DNA of 63,592 nt from Kiritimatiellales bacterium (GTDB lineage Bacteria; Verrucomicrobiota; Kiritimatiellia; Kiritimatiellales; Pontiellaceae), in NCBI GenBank assembly GCA_003246265.1, contig QKAU01000081.1, positions 1-63,592 of the forward strand, given 5' to 3'. The translations under genes were made by a program, and so were the position numbers. Under the pieces are notes generated by a model. That model was not told where the DNA came from and did not search any database. It saw only the letters and a list, made by a program, of their open reading frames with translations. This document shows positions 1 through 9,149 of the stretch, piece by piece (position 1 is the first letter of the stretch; each line of letters begins with the position of its first letter).

Positions 1-2
1 CC

Positions 3-125
3 GGCCTGCCGATCCGGAGGATCGGTTTCGTGACCGAGGAAAAGAAGCTGGTCGTGGACGGGTCGATCGATATCCCCCTCGAAGCGCTCGCCAAGCCGTT
101 CAAGGAAACGCTTCTGGGGATTTAG
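3..125 (+). CDS. purL: C-terminal fragment of phosphoribosylformylglycinamidine synthase (PurL-like), 5' end outside window
   Basis: Only the last 40 codons are present; they read in the third frame from the left edge and stop at TAG 123-125. The segment runs GLPIRRIGFVTEEKKL, then a DGS turn, then IDIPLEAL with a final helix ending in KETLLGI. This is the pattern of the C-terminal end of AIR-synthase-fold proteins, and the closing 'ID/IPLEAL...F' fits PurL better than ThiL or SelD. PurL would catalyse the ATP-dependent amidation of FGAR in purine synthesis. The assignment rests on a short tail, so another member of the same fold remains possible. Confidence 0.5.
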   Translation, partial: GLPIRRIGFVTEEKKLVVDGSIDIPLEALAKPFKETLLGI

Positions 126-209
126 ACAGCGCCATTCGGCAAGCCGGGCATCCGTGCCGGTGGCGTATCGCCCATGGCAAAGAGCCCGCCCCGCAACTCC
201 TATGCAAAA

Positions 210-238
210 ACAGCCATGCTTTGTGCAGGAATGGCTGT
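210..238. repeat. Inverted repeat upstream of the sulfatase gene
   Basis: ACAGCCAT (210-217) is matched by ATGGCTGT (231-238) around a 13-nt loop. An A-run sits on the left (206-210), so the hairpin followed by U would form only in a minus-strand transcript. A second hairpin, TTGCCTAC and its complement GTAGGCAA, lies just downstream at about 270-297. The two fill much of the 265-bp gap between purL and the sulfatase. They may be a terminator-like structure or a leader element. No convincing promoter was identified. Confidence 0.35.
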
Positions 239-390
239 CGCCAGCCGCAGGCTTCAGTGCTTAATTGACTATTGCCTACTACCCGAAGAGCGTAGGCAAG
301 GCGCTTTCACTGCAAGGAAGATCCGCCAAACCAACCGATCCGTATGGTACGCGCCGGGAGGATGCCCGGCAGAACGATGGAGAGAACTTC

Positions 391-2832
391 ATGAAAAACA
401 CCCTTTGGATGCTTCTTATATCCTGCCTGGCCGCAGGAACCGCCGGTTCGCAGACCACCATTGTCGGCGGCGCCATCGGCAACGGCGATTTTGAATCCAT
501 AACGGGAACGCCAGCGGTTGATCCATACGCGGTTTCCTACATGGACAACTGGCACAACGTGGCCGGGGCCGAGACGCAGACCAGCGGGACGGCCACATGG
601 GGCGGTGCCGACATCCTCCGCGCCACGTATCTGCACAAAGCCTTCAAGCTGGGGAATGATACCGGGCATACGGTTGCGGCCGCAGGGGAAAAATTCTCGA
701 TCAGCTACAAATACTACGGATTCGGCGGAGCCGCTCCCTATGCCGGCGACGACTACATCGTTGCCTATGTCTTCAAGACCGCGTCGGGCACCGTGGACGA
801 CAGCACGGACTGGGCGGCGCACGTGACCGTGCTGGGCTCGCATTCCCTCCTGATCGAGCAGGCGGTCGGCGGCACGGCATCGAACCTGGTCTACACCGCT
901 TCCGCCGGCGATGTCGGCCAGACCCTGTTCGTCGGCTTTGGAATGACCACCGACGACACCGCCCCGTTCCCCCGCATCGACTCCGTCGCATTCATCGTGG
1001 AAAGCGGCGGAACCACCACCAACGACCCGCCGCCCGCGGCAGCAGACCCGACCGCATGGGCCGGCTTCGTCGAAGCATACCACCTGAGCGGATACTATCT
1101 GACCGATGCCGACGGCGACGGCGTATCGGACCGTCTTGAGTTTGCCCATGGCGGCAACCCGACCAACCCGGCCGATACCGGCGTTGCGCCGTCGCTGGCC
1201 TACTCCAACAACGCGGCCATGTTCACCGCGCTGGAGTCGAACAGCACCAACCCGGGCATCACCTACGCCGCGGAATGGACCGGCAACCTGACGAACGGCG
1301 CCTGGCAGACGGCATGGCTCTCGACGAATAGCAGCTCCTCGGCCATGTCGAACTACAACGAAGTCGCCTATCACCTTGACGGTACGGGCATGGATGCCGC
1401 GTTCTTCCGCAACCGGATCGCACCTTCGACCTCACGTCCGAACATCCTCCTGATCCTGGCGGACGACCTCGGGTACGAGGACGTGAGCTTCAACGCGCCT
1501 ACGGCCCTGAATGGCGGCACGCCGGAAATCAACACGCCGGAACTGGACAAGCTGGCCAACGGCGGCACGATCTTCACCTCTGCGTATGTGGTGCATCCGT
1601 TCTGCGGACCGAGCCGCATGGGCTTGCTCTCGGGCCGCTACCCGCATGACTTCGGCGGACCGTTCAACCTGCCGGACGAAAGCAGTGGATACTATACCGA
1701 CCAGGGCATCAGCACGAATGAAATTCTGCTCGGCACCATGCTCCAGGATGCGGGATACCGCACCGGGCTCATGGGCAAGTGGCACCTGGGCCAGCAACCG
1801 CAGTTCCACCCCAATGTCCGGGGCTTCGACGAATTCTACGGGTTCCTCGGCGGCGGCCTCATCTATTGGGGTCCCTACCAGTCGGGCGGATGGGATTACT
1901 ACCACTATCCGCAGCATAACGGCACAAACGATACTTCGCTCGGGAGCACGGATCACATAACCGATGTCCTTACGGCCCAGGGATCCAACTTCATCGTGCA
2001 GGCCGCATCGACGGAAGAACCCTTCTTCCTGATGATGGCCTACAACGCACCGCATTCCGTCCTCACGGACGCCCGCGGCGGGGTACATCCCTATGCGCAG
2101 GCGCATGCGGCGGACATGGCCCTGTTCCCGGCCCTTTCCGGCAATCGCCAGATCTATGCCGGCCTGGTCTACGGCATGGACCGGTGCGTGGGACAGCTGG
2201 TCCAGGCGCTGAAGGAGACCGGACAGTACGACAACACGCTGATCGTGTTCCTCAGCGACAACGGCGGGCGGACAGACGAAGTCGGATCCGGGAAGAACGG
2301 CGTACTCCGGGGCCGCAAGGGCGATGTGACCGAGGGCGGGTTCCGGGTGCCGATGTTCATGCACTGGCCGGGGGTGATTCCATCCGGAGTCACCTACGAT
2401 CATCCGGTAACGGCACTGGACTTCTATCCAACCTTTGCGCGCTTGGCCGAAACCGGGATCCCCGCCGGACAGAACGTCGTGGGCAAGGATATCTGGGATA
2501 CGCTGCTGACCGCCACCGACTCCCGGCCGGGCGAGCCGATCTATACCGTCGCCTACAGCACCAGCGCGGCCAGCGTCGGCATCCGGCAGGACAACTGGAA
2601 GGCCGTCAAACTGGGCACACAGACCTGGGCGCTCTACAATATTACGAACGATATCAGCGAAACCATCGATGTCTCCGCAACCTACCCCTCCGTGCTCAGC
2701 AGCCTGGTTTCGGAAGGCGGCTCGTGGAGCAGCTCCCATGTGCAACCGCTCTGGTGGAACGACCCAACGGCCGAATCCACGTGGAATGCCAACAGCATGC
2801 CCCACTACGGCACGGTTTTCGTGCTCCCATAA
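391..2832 (+). CDS. Secreted S1-family sulfatase with N-terminal accessory region
   Basis: A formylglycine-dependent arylsulfatase-type hydrolase of 813 residues, probably acting on sulfated glycans outside the cytoplasm. The start at 391 has a GGAGA SD seven bases upstream and gives a signal peptide (about 1-19). Residues 25-210 look like a secreted beta-sandwich; a DxDGDGVSD calcium-binding turn lies near 239-247 and a short domain ending in FFRNRI leads into the sulfatase domain from about 349. The domain shows LADDLGYED (metal Asp358/359), the CxPSR signature with Cys405 as the formylglycine precursor, GKWHLG (462-467), SDNGG (622-626) and LRGRKG (639-644). The sulfatase part is normal in length; the 340-residue N-terminal extension is unusual. 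No maturase or companion glycosidase is adjacent. The substrate cannot be told from sequence. Confidence 0.92.
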   Translation: MKNTLWMLLISCLAAGTAGSQTTIVGGAIGNGDFESITGTPAVDPYAVSYMDNWHNVAGAETQTSGTATWGGADILRATYLHKAFKLGNDTGHTVAAAGEKFSISYKYYGFGGAAPYAGDDYIVAYVFKTASGTVDDSTDWAAHVTVLGSHSLLIEQAVGGTASNLVYTASAGDVGQTLFVGFGMTTDDTAPFPRIDSVAFIVESGGTTTNDPPPAAADPTAWAGFVEAYHLSGYYLTDADGDGVSDRLEFAHGGNPTNPADTGVAPSLAYSNNAAMFTALESNSTNPGITYAAEWTGNLTNGAWQTAWLSTNSSSSAMSNYNEVAYHLDGTGMDAAFFRNRIAPSTSRPNILLILADDLGYEDVSFNAPTALNGGTPEINTPELDKLANGGTIFTSAYVVHPFCGPSRMGLLSGRYPHDFGGPFNLPDESSGYYTDQGISTNEILLGTMLQDAGYRTGLMGKWHLGQQPQFHPNVRGFDEFYGFLGGGLIYWGPYQSGGWDYYHYPQHNGTNDTSLGSTDHITDVLTAQGSNFIVQAASTEEPFFLMMAYNAPHSVLTDARGGVHPYAQAHAADMALFPALSGNRQIYAGLVYGMDRCVGQLVQALKETGQYDNTLIVFLSDNGGRTDEVGSGKNGVLRGRKGDVTEGGFRVPMFMHWPGVIPSGVTYDHPVTALDFYPTFARLAETGIPAGQNVVGKDIWDTLLTATDSRPGEPIYTVAYSTSAASVGIRQDNWKAVKLGTQTWALYNITNDISETIDVSATYPSVLSSLVSEGGSWSSSHVQPLWWNDPTAESTWNANSMPHYGTVFVLP

Positions 2833-2886
2833 CGACCGCTCCGCCTGGTTGCCAACGATCGGCAACGCCAGGCGCCAGCACCGTGA

Positions 2887-2910
2887 ACGCCCGGTCCTGC
2901 CGGGCGTTTT
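2887..2910 (+). terminator. Rho-independent terminator after the sulfatase gene
   Basis: A perfect 8-bp stem, ACGCCCGG (2887-2894) with CCGGGCGT (2900-2907), carries a 5-nt loop and runs into TTTTCTGTTTT. It sits 55 bp after the sulfatase stop and before the next gene. Confidence 0.8.
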
Positions 2911-2984
2911 CTGTTTTGCGCTTCCTCCCCCTCCTGCGCTTATCGCTTGAAGCTTCCTTCTTTTCCAGATATCGTCGCCGTACC

Positions 2985-5900
2985 ATGAGAACCATAAACC
3001 CTTTATACCGCACACTTCCCTTGCTTGCACTTCTGCTCTGCCCGGGCCTCGTCGACGCGGTCGAACGCGTTCCGCCCGCCATCTATAAGGAACAGCTGGA
3101 GTCCGAGCTCACGCCCATTGCGCCGCTGCTGGGGCAGGTCGGCTACTTTTCCCCCGAGAAAAGCGACCACGGCTGCGTCCTGCAGGAAAACATCGTCTAC
3201 ATCGACACCCGGGGGCATACCTACGAACTCTTCCACTACGCCTACAAGGCCCTCAGCAACGGCGACCTGGACGAAGTCGGCACCGCCAGCTTCTATTTCC
3301 GGCCGGACACCGAGAACATCTATCTGATCGAGGCCGAAACCCTTCTGCCGGACGGCAGCGTCCGGACCGTGCCTCCCGAAGGGATCATCCTCCAGACGCC
3401 CCAGCGGGACCAGGACAAGATGATCTTCAGCGGCCGCAAGCAGTTGCGGCTGATCTTCCCGCAGGTATCGCTCGGTTCCGTGACGCACTGCATCGTTCTG
3501 GTCGAACGGGAGTCTTCGCGCATTCCGGGGCACTACACCGACCGCTACAGCTGGGAACGGGGCTGGCAGACCCACCTCAAGCGCGCCGTCCTCAACCTCG
3601 AGCGCGCCGATCGGGAACGGCTGCGGATCGTGCCCCTGGGCGAAGGGATCCCCGAAGCGGCGGAGTCCACCACGGAGGATGGCCGCGTGCGCCTTGAATG
3701 GCGGCGCGAAAAACTGCCGGTCCGCAGCGACGAGAAGCTCGACGGCCCGATCATCCAGACCGGGCCGATGCTCTTCCTCAGTACGCTGAAGGACTGGAAC
3801 GAATTCGCGGCATGGTATGCCGCCTGCATCCGCGAATCCTCCATCGCCGGCAACGCGGTCCGGGCCGTCGCCCGCGAATGGGCGGAGGGGGCGGCGGACG
3901 AAGACGCGATCATCCACAACCTTGCCTTCCGGGTGGCCAACGACATCCGCTACGTCAGCCTCGAGTTCGGCGTCGGCGGACTGCAGCCCCAGCCGGTCGA
4001 CAGCGTGCTGGAAAACCGTTTCGGCGATTGCAAGGACAAGGCCAACTTCCTCCGCGTGCTGCTCCAGGAGCATGGCATCGAGTCGCACGTGGTCCTCGTC
4101 AACACCGACCACGCAGGCCGCGTCGAGGAACGCTGCGCCGACTACGCCTATTTCGACCATGCGATCCTCCAGATCCGCAAGGACAGCGGCGAAACGATCT
4201 ATTGCGACCCCACCCTCAAGTACGGCTCCGCCGGACTCCTCTACCCCGCCATCGCCAACCGCCCGGTCCTGGTCATCGACGAGCACGCTTCGACGGCGCG
4301 CTGGGCAACGACGCCGGCCGCCAGCGCCGGCGACCTGGACTACGGCCTCGACCTGCGCCTGGCGAACGACGGCGGCCTGTCGGGCTGGTTCACGGCCAAG
4401 GCCACCGGCTACTATGCCTGCTCGCTCTCGGGCCGCTTCGAGGCGACCGAGCACGAGTCGCTCAAGTACGAGGTGGAGAAATACCTGGGCTACTTCTACG
4501 ACGCATCGAGCGTCATCGACTTCGAGATCACCCGCGCCACGAAGGATGCCCAGGAGTTCTTCCTGAAGACCTACTTCATCCGGGAGGCGACGGGCCAGGC
4601 CAAGCGCTCCGTCTCCTGGCCTTCCATCAAGTGGCTCCTGCCGCGGCTGGGGGAGGAAAAGGACGTGAAGCGGGAGGCCTTCCTCTGGACCGACAACGTC
4701 CACGTCGGCCTGCGCATCGGGCTGCCGGACGGCACCGGGGTCGCCAGCATGCCCGACGAGTGGAGCGTGAAGAGCCGCGGCTTCTCGGCCAGCGGCACTT
4801 GGTACGCGCAGGACGGCGAAGGCGCCGTGGGCGCGGACCTCCGCGCCGGCATCGCCGAGAGCCGGTACAGCCCCGCCGAATTCCCCCGGCTCTTCAACGC
4901 GGTGGATGCCACCTGCCACTGGCTGGAGAAGATCGTGATCCTCGGACAGGGCGAAACGCGGTCAGCCGGGACCACCGGCCGGGGCACGGCGCTGGGCGAC
5001 GAGTTCGTCCTCATGGGCACGGGCAAGGGCCAGGTCGGACTGGTCGACCACCTCTACCCCGAGGACACCAAGCCGGCGGAGCGACGCCTCGCCTTGGCCA
5101 AGACGAAGGCCTGGTTCCCGAAGGATGCGCAGACGCAGTTCGATTGCGATGTCCGCGTCGGCTGGCTGGAATACAATGCCAAGCAGTTCGAGAAGAGCCT
5201 CGCGATCGCGCAGGAGGCCTGCAGGAACTACGGCGAGCAAGTCGATCCCCTGTCCCGGGGATGGGCCCGCTATCTGGAGGCCATGTCGCTCGAGGAGGTG
5301 GGGAAGGTCGAGGAGAGCCTCGCGATATTCCTCGCGCTGGAGACCGATCCCGAACTGAACGGGTTCCGCAAAGGCTTCGCCGCCTACCAGTACGCCCGGA
5401 TCATGGCCGGCCGCGACGAGGTGGAGACGGCCCGCGACTACTACTTCAAGGCGCTCGCCTACGACAGCTACAACGAGCGGTGGATGCTCGAACACAGCTA
5501 CGTATTCCTGCTGGACCACGCCACGCAGGCGGACTGGAACCGCTTCTTCGCGGACCTTCGCACCACCAAGCCCGAAAAGGAGAAGTCGATTGTCGTGTGG
5601 CTCGGGGAATTCGGCCAGGGCAACGCGGCGCGGCTCAGGGGGCTGGTCTACGCGGCGGGTATCCGGGAGAGGCTGGCGGGCATCGAGGGCGCGACCGCCA
5701 TGCTCGATCCGGAGGTCGCCGGCAAGCTCGATGAGCTGGACGCAAACTATCGCAGCTACCTCGGGATCCGCAGCGATGTGGCGGCCCACTTCGAAGGATG
5801 CGGCTACGCGTTCTGGCAGGTTGATCCCGATCGGCTGCGCAGCTTCGACGAGTACGTCGACGATATCAAGAAGGCCATCGATGCCAACGACATCGCCCTG

Positions 5901-8900
5901 TCGCTGCGCCTCGCGCTCTGGCGCATCATCCACCTCGACCCCGAAGTCGAATTCCCCGAATGGATCTGGGACGCGGCACGGATGTCCGACTACCTCTGCA
6001 AGAACGGCCAGCGCGAACTTGAACCCCTCCGCCAACTGCTGTTCGACACCCGTCCACGGCTGCCGGCGAACGAGGATGGCACCATCGACCTGAAGTTCAT
6101 CATCGCGGAATCGCTGGAGCGCGAGGGGCACGCGGACGAGGCGCTGGCCGTCTACCAGGAACTCTACGGGCAGCAGCTGGAGCAGCGCTGGCTGGTATCG
6201 CTCTTCCGGCGATGGACCGCCCTGCTGACCAATACCGGCCACGGGGACCAGGCCTTGGAGATCTACGCCCAAGCCCGGACCCTGGTCAAGGACGATGCCG
6301 ACTTCCTGCCCTTTGCGATCCAGGGCATCTACGCCCTGCTGGAGCAGGGCGACATCGAGGAGGCGAAAGGCTGGATGGTCGGCATGCACGAAACCTGCAA
6401 GACCCTGGGGATCGATAACGATCTGGTCGCGCATGTGGCCCAATGGGTCGAGCTGGAAGACCAGGGCCTGCTGGAATCCTTCTGGCAATTCCGCGACAGC
6501 TGGTGGCCCCAATGGATGGCTGCACGCAGCGCCATGGGGTTGCCCACCAACGAGGTTCCCTGCCAGGCGACCTTCCACGAGTTGGGCGACGCGGGGAAGC
6601 GGCTGGGCAGCGCCATCGTCCAGAAGGATGCGGATACGGTATCCCGCGAACTGGCCGGCATGTTCTACGGGGCGAAATGGCACCCGGCCGTCTGTGCCGA
6701 GGCGGAATCGCTCATGTCCTTCATGGTCAAGCACTACCCCGATGCCGAGGCGGAGCTCTACCGTTGCGCCGCCGCCCTGGACAGCGAGGCGTTCCAGCTC
6801 GACCCGGAGGTCAAGTACGCCTGCCGGACCCGGGCGCTCGACGCCCTGCTGGAGCTGGAAGAGTATGCGGAGCTGCTGGAACGGGCGGAGGCCTGCTACA
6901 ACGATCCCGAATCGGACCAGGGCGCCAGCATGTACGCCCGCTATGGTTCGCTGGCCGCCGTCAACCTCGACCGCGCCGGAACGGCCTGGGTGGGCCGCAT
7001 GGAAAAGCAGCTCGAGATTCCGGAGCAGCGCTCCGATCCCTATGCCGTCAACATCCTCAGCCGGCTCTATCGGCAGGAGGGCCGCATCGCCGACGAACGC
7101 GATCTGCTGCAGGAATACCTGGCCGGCGCCACCGATACGGGCGGCGAAATGCACAAGCTGCTCAAGGGGCGCTTCGAACAGGTCCAGCAGTTGACGGACG
7201 GAAACCAGCGCCTGACCGGGGCCTTCGAGGAGTGGCTGGCCACCAACCCGCCCGGCTGGCTGGCGATTTTCCCCGACCCCGCGCTGGCGGACATGGAGAT
7301 CCCGGCCATCGTGGACCGGCTCGAGGAGATCAGGAAGCAGGACGAGTCGCCCAGCTTCGAGCAGGCGACCTTCCTCATCCAGGCCGCGCGCGACGAGCGG
7401 CTCAGCTCTACGGCGCGGGAGGAGGCCTTCTTCTCCTTCCTGGTCAAGGCCCTGGGCCCCATGTGGGAAACGGAGGCCAACCTGGCCATGATCGACCAGG
7501 CCGCAAAGGATGCGCGGCTGTCGGACAGCCTACGGAGCCGGTGCGCGCACTTTTCCGCCAACCTCGCCTATATCGTCGGCATCCCCGGCTTCGTGGAGCA
7601 GACGCTGCTGCCCAACCTGGAATCGCTGGGACTGGAGGACGAAGTGGGCGACCGCAGGGAACCGCTGGTGGCCTACTCCAACCTCGACCGTTTCTCGGCC
7701 GAAGCGATTTCGGCCTGGATGGACCGCGCCGCCGAGACGATGCAGCCGTTCGACCGGCAGGGCCTCTACCTGCTGAACCAGGCCTACGAGGACCTGTGCT
7801 GGCTGGGGGCGGTCGACCGGGCCGAGCACCAGATTGCCCAGGCCAGGAAGTTCCGGTTCGACAGCAATGCCAACGGGTCCAGCTTCGCGCTGCAGCTCCA
7901 GTGGCGGCAGCAGCTCGACCGGGTGAAGGAGGCCATGCCGCTCCACGACGTGATGCAAGCCTTCTTCGATGCGGCGCTGAAGCCGGATTTCGAGCGGCCC
8001 CAATTCTCCACGGCATGGCGCTTCCCCCACGCTTCGGACCCCGTCCGCCTGCAGCCCATGATCAGGACCCTCCTGCAATACCGGCTGTTCGACCACCAGA
8101 ACGTGGCCTTCTGGTCGGACGTGAACGAGGCGGAATACCTCAACGGCAACATCTGCCTCGACGAGCATAATTTCGAGCAGCTCTTCCGCCAACTGCTCGA
8201 CGCCTGCGGCAAGGACCGCCAGTATGTCATGGCGATCGGCATCATTAACGAGCTCTACGACACCGACAACGCGGCCTGCCAGCGCCTGTTCGACGCGATG
8301 ACCCAGCCCCTGCTGTCCCGGGCGGAACTCGAGGAGACGCGCCATGTGCTGGCGTGGAACCAATATCGCAGGCTCATCCGGCAGGGCGAGGGGAAGCGGG
8401 CGTATATCGACCTCCGCTCCGAAAGGAACCTATCCAAGCAGCAGCTCCATGAACTTTCCATGATGGCCCTGCTGGCCGCGGGCGACAAGAAGCTGCTGGG
8501 CGACTATCTTGGCAGCGCCGATCCGGACCTGCTCCTGGGCGACCATGCCCTGGCCACCACGCTCAACGCATACAGGCTGTGCGGCAGGCAGACCGAGTAC
8601 GACCTGCTCAAGGACAAGGGCATCGAGGTCCTGCACGAATTCATGGCCGATGCGGTGCAGTCGGGCGGGCATCCGCCCGTCTACATCGCCATCGAACTGG
8701 CCCGCAGCATGGATGCCATGGACGCCCTGGATCCGGCGTGGGCCCGCCTGGTCGAGAACCGGGCGCGGAAGGACAGCGCCGCCTACATGCGCATGCACCT
8801 CTGCTTTGCAAGCAAGGATTGGCCAGGCACGGCGGCGGCGGCCAAGATCCTGGTGGACTGCAAGCCGCTGCACTACGAAAACTACTACTACCTCGGCAAG

Positions 8901-9035
8901 GCCCTGATCGAACAGGGGCGGCGGGAGGAAGGCGACAAGGCCTTGGCTCCGTTCCTGGCCTACTGCAAGGACTCGGAGCAGTACGGGGATGCCGTGCGCC
9001 TGCACGAGCAGATCCAGGCAAAGCCGAAGCCATAA
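2985..9035 (+). CDS. Giant DUF3857/transglutaminase-like protein with TPR-type helical tail
   Basis: 2016 residues. A signal peptide or anchor (RTLPLLALLLCPGLVDA, 9-25) precedes a DUF3857 beta-sandwich (about 40-250) and a transglutaminase-like domain whose papain-type triad is visible: Cys349 in GDCKDKA, His392 in FDHA and Asp408 in CDPT. The rest, from about residue 650, is almost entirely alpha-helical with repeated Y/W-A-L patterns typical of TPR/Sel1-like solenoids. Proteins of this class are exported and of unknown function; the fold allows cysteine-protease or amide-crosslinking chemistry. Usual DUF3857-transglutaminase proteins have 600-1300 residues, so this one is oversized. The ATG at 2985 is chosen because it gives the signal peptide, although no strong SD is seen. 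It appears monocistronic, with terminators on both sides. Confidence 0.85.
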   Translation: MRTINPLYRTLPLLALLLCPGLVDAVERVPPAIYKEQLESELTPIAPLLGQVGYFSPEKSDHGCVLQENIVYIDTRGHTYELFHYAYKALSNGDLDEVGTASFYFRPDTENIYLIEAETLLPDGSVRTVPPEGIILQTPQRDQDKMIFSGRKQLRLIFPQVSLGSVTHCIVLVERESSRIPGHYTDRYSWERGWQTHLKRAVLNLERADRERLRIVPLGEGIPEAAESTTEDGRVRLEWRREKLPVRSDEKLDGPIIQTGPMLFLSTLKDWNEFAAWYAACIRESSIAGNAVRAVAREWAEGAADEDAIIHNLAFRVANDIRYVSLEFGVGGLQPQPVDSVLENRFGDCKDKANFLRVLLQEHGIESHVVLVNTDHAGRVEERCADYAYFDHAILQIRKDSGETIYCDPTLKYGSAGLLYPAIANRPVLVIDEHASTARWATTPAASAGDLDYGLDLRLANDGGLSGWFTAKATGYYACSLSGRFEATEHESLKYEVEKYLGYFYDASSVIDFEITRATKDAQEFFLKTYFIREATGQAKRSVSWPSIKWLLPRLGEEKDVKREAFLWTDNVHVGLRIGLPDGTGVASMPDEWSVKSRGFSASGTWYAQDGEGAVGADLRAGIAESRYSPAEFPRLFNAVDATCHWLEKIVILGQGETRSAGTTGRGTALGDEFVLMGTGKGQVGLVDHLYPEDTKPAERRLALAKTKAWFPKDAQTQFDCDVRVGWLEYNAKQFEKSLAIAQEACRNYGEQVDPLSRGWARYLEAMSLEEVGKVEESLAIFLALETDPELNGFRKGFAAYQYARIMAGRDEVETARDYYFKALAYDSYNERWMLEHSYVFLLDHATQADWNRFFADLRTTKPEKEKSIVVWLGEFGQGNAARLRGLVYAAGIRERLAGIEGATAMLDPEVAGKLDELDANYRSYLGIRSDVAAHFEGCGYAFWQVDPDRLRSFDEYVDDIKKAIDANDIALSLRLALWRIIHLDPEVEFPEWIWDAARMSDYLCKNGQRELEPLRQLLFDTRPRLPANEDGTIDLKFIIAESLEREGHADEALAVYQELYGQQLEQRWLVSLFRRWTALLTNTGHGDQALEIYAQARTLVKDDADFLPFAIQGIYALLEQGDIEEAKGWMVGMHETCKTLGIDNDLVAHVAQWVELEDQGLLESFWQFRDSWWPQWMAARSAMGLPTNEVPCQATFHELGDAGKRLGSAIVQKDADTVSRELAGMFYGAKWHPAVCAEAESLMSFMVKHYPDAEAELYRCAAALDSEAFQLDPEVKYACRTRALDALLELEEYAELLERAEACYNDPESDQGASMYARYGSLAAVNLDRAGTAWVGRMEKQLEIPEQRSDPYAVNILSRLYRQEGRIADERDLLQEYLAGATDTGGEMHKLLKGRFEQVQQLTDGNQRLTGAFEEWLATNPPGWLAIFPDPALADMEIPAIVDRLEEIRKQDESPSFEQATFLIQAARDERLSSTAREEAFFSFLVKALGPMWETEANLAMIDQAAKDARLSDSLRSRCAHFSANLAYIVGIPGFVEQTLLPNLESLGLEDEVGDRREPLVAYSNLDRFSAEAISAWMDRAAETMQPFDRQGLYLLNQAYEDLCWLGAVDRAEHQIAQARKFRFDSNANGSSFALQLQWRQQLDRVKEAMPLHDVMQAFFDAALKPDFERPQFSTAWRFPHASDPVRLQPMIRTLLQYRLFDHQNVAFWSDVNEAEYLNGNICLDEHNFEQLFRQLLDACGKDRQYVMAIGIINELYDTDNAACQRLFDAMTQPLLSRAELEETRHVLAWNQYRRLIRQGEGKRAYIDLRSERNLSKQQLHELSMMALLAAGDKKLLGDYLGSADPDLLLGDHALATTLNAYRLCGRQTEYDLLKDKGIEVLHEFMADAVQSGGHPPVYIAIELARSMDAMDALDPAWARLVENRARKDSAAYMRMHLCFASKDWPGTAAAAKILVDCKPLHYENYYYLGKALIEQGRREEGDKALAPFLAYCKDSEQYGDAVRLHEQIQAKPKP

Positions 9036-9060
9036 CCTGCACGCCCCACCAGGAACGGAA

Positions 9061-9085
9061 AACCCCGCGGCGCAGCGCGGGGTTT
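9061..9085. terminator. Bidirectional terminator between the TPR protein and asd
   Basis: A 9-bp stem AACCCCGCG (9061-9069) pairs with CGCGGGGTT (9076-9084). T-rich sequence follows on the plus strand and TTTTCCGTT on the minus strand, so it can end both convergent transcripts. Confidence 0.75.
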
Positions 9086-9091
9086 CCTATT

Positions 9092-9149
9092 GGTAGGGAC
9101 GACTGTCCCCAGTCGTCCGCGGCGTCCCGAAGCTTCGGCGCGCCCTACC
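9092..9149. repeat. Core copy (copy D) of the dispersed structured repeat
   Basis: It begins GGTAGGG and ends in the complement CCCTACC. Inside are a hairpin GGACGACT-GTCCCC-AGTCGTCC and a second short hairpin around CCGAAGCTTCGG. Compared with copies at 24.7, 53.5 and 55.2 kb, the first stem has A-T where those have G-C, a compensatory change. The right end lies over the asd stop codon: the TAG of asd (minus strand, 9145-9147) is inside CCCTACC. The outer arms found in the full copies are missing here. Confidence 0.7.

Noticed and set aside
307-1374. Minus-strand frame of 355 codons opposite the sulfatase
   Set aside because: It is antisense to a clearly coding secreted sulfatase and has no recognisable domain.
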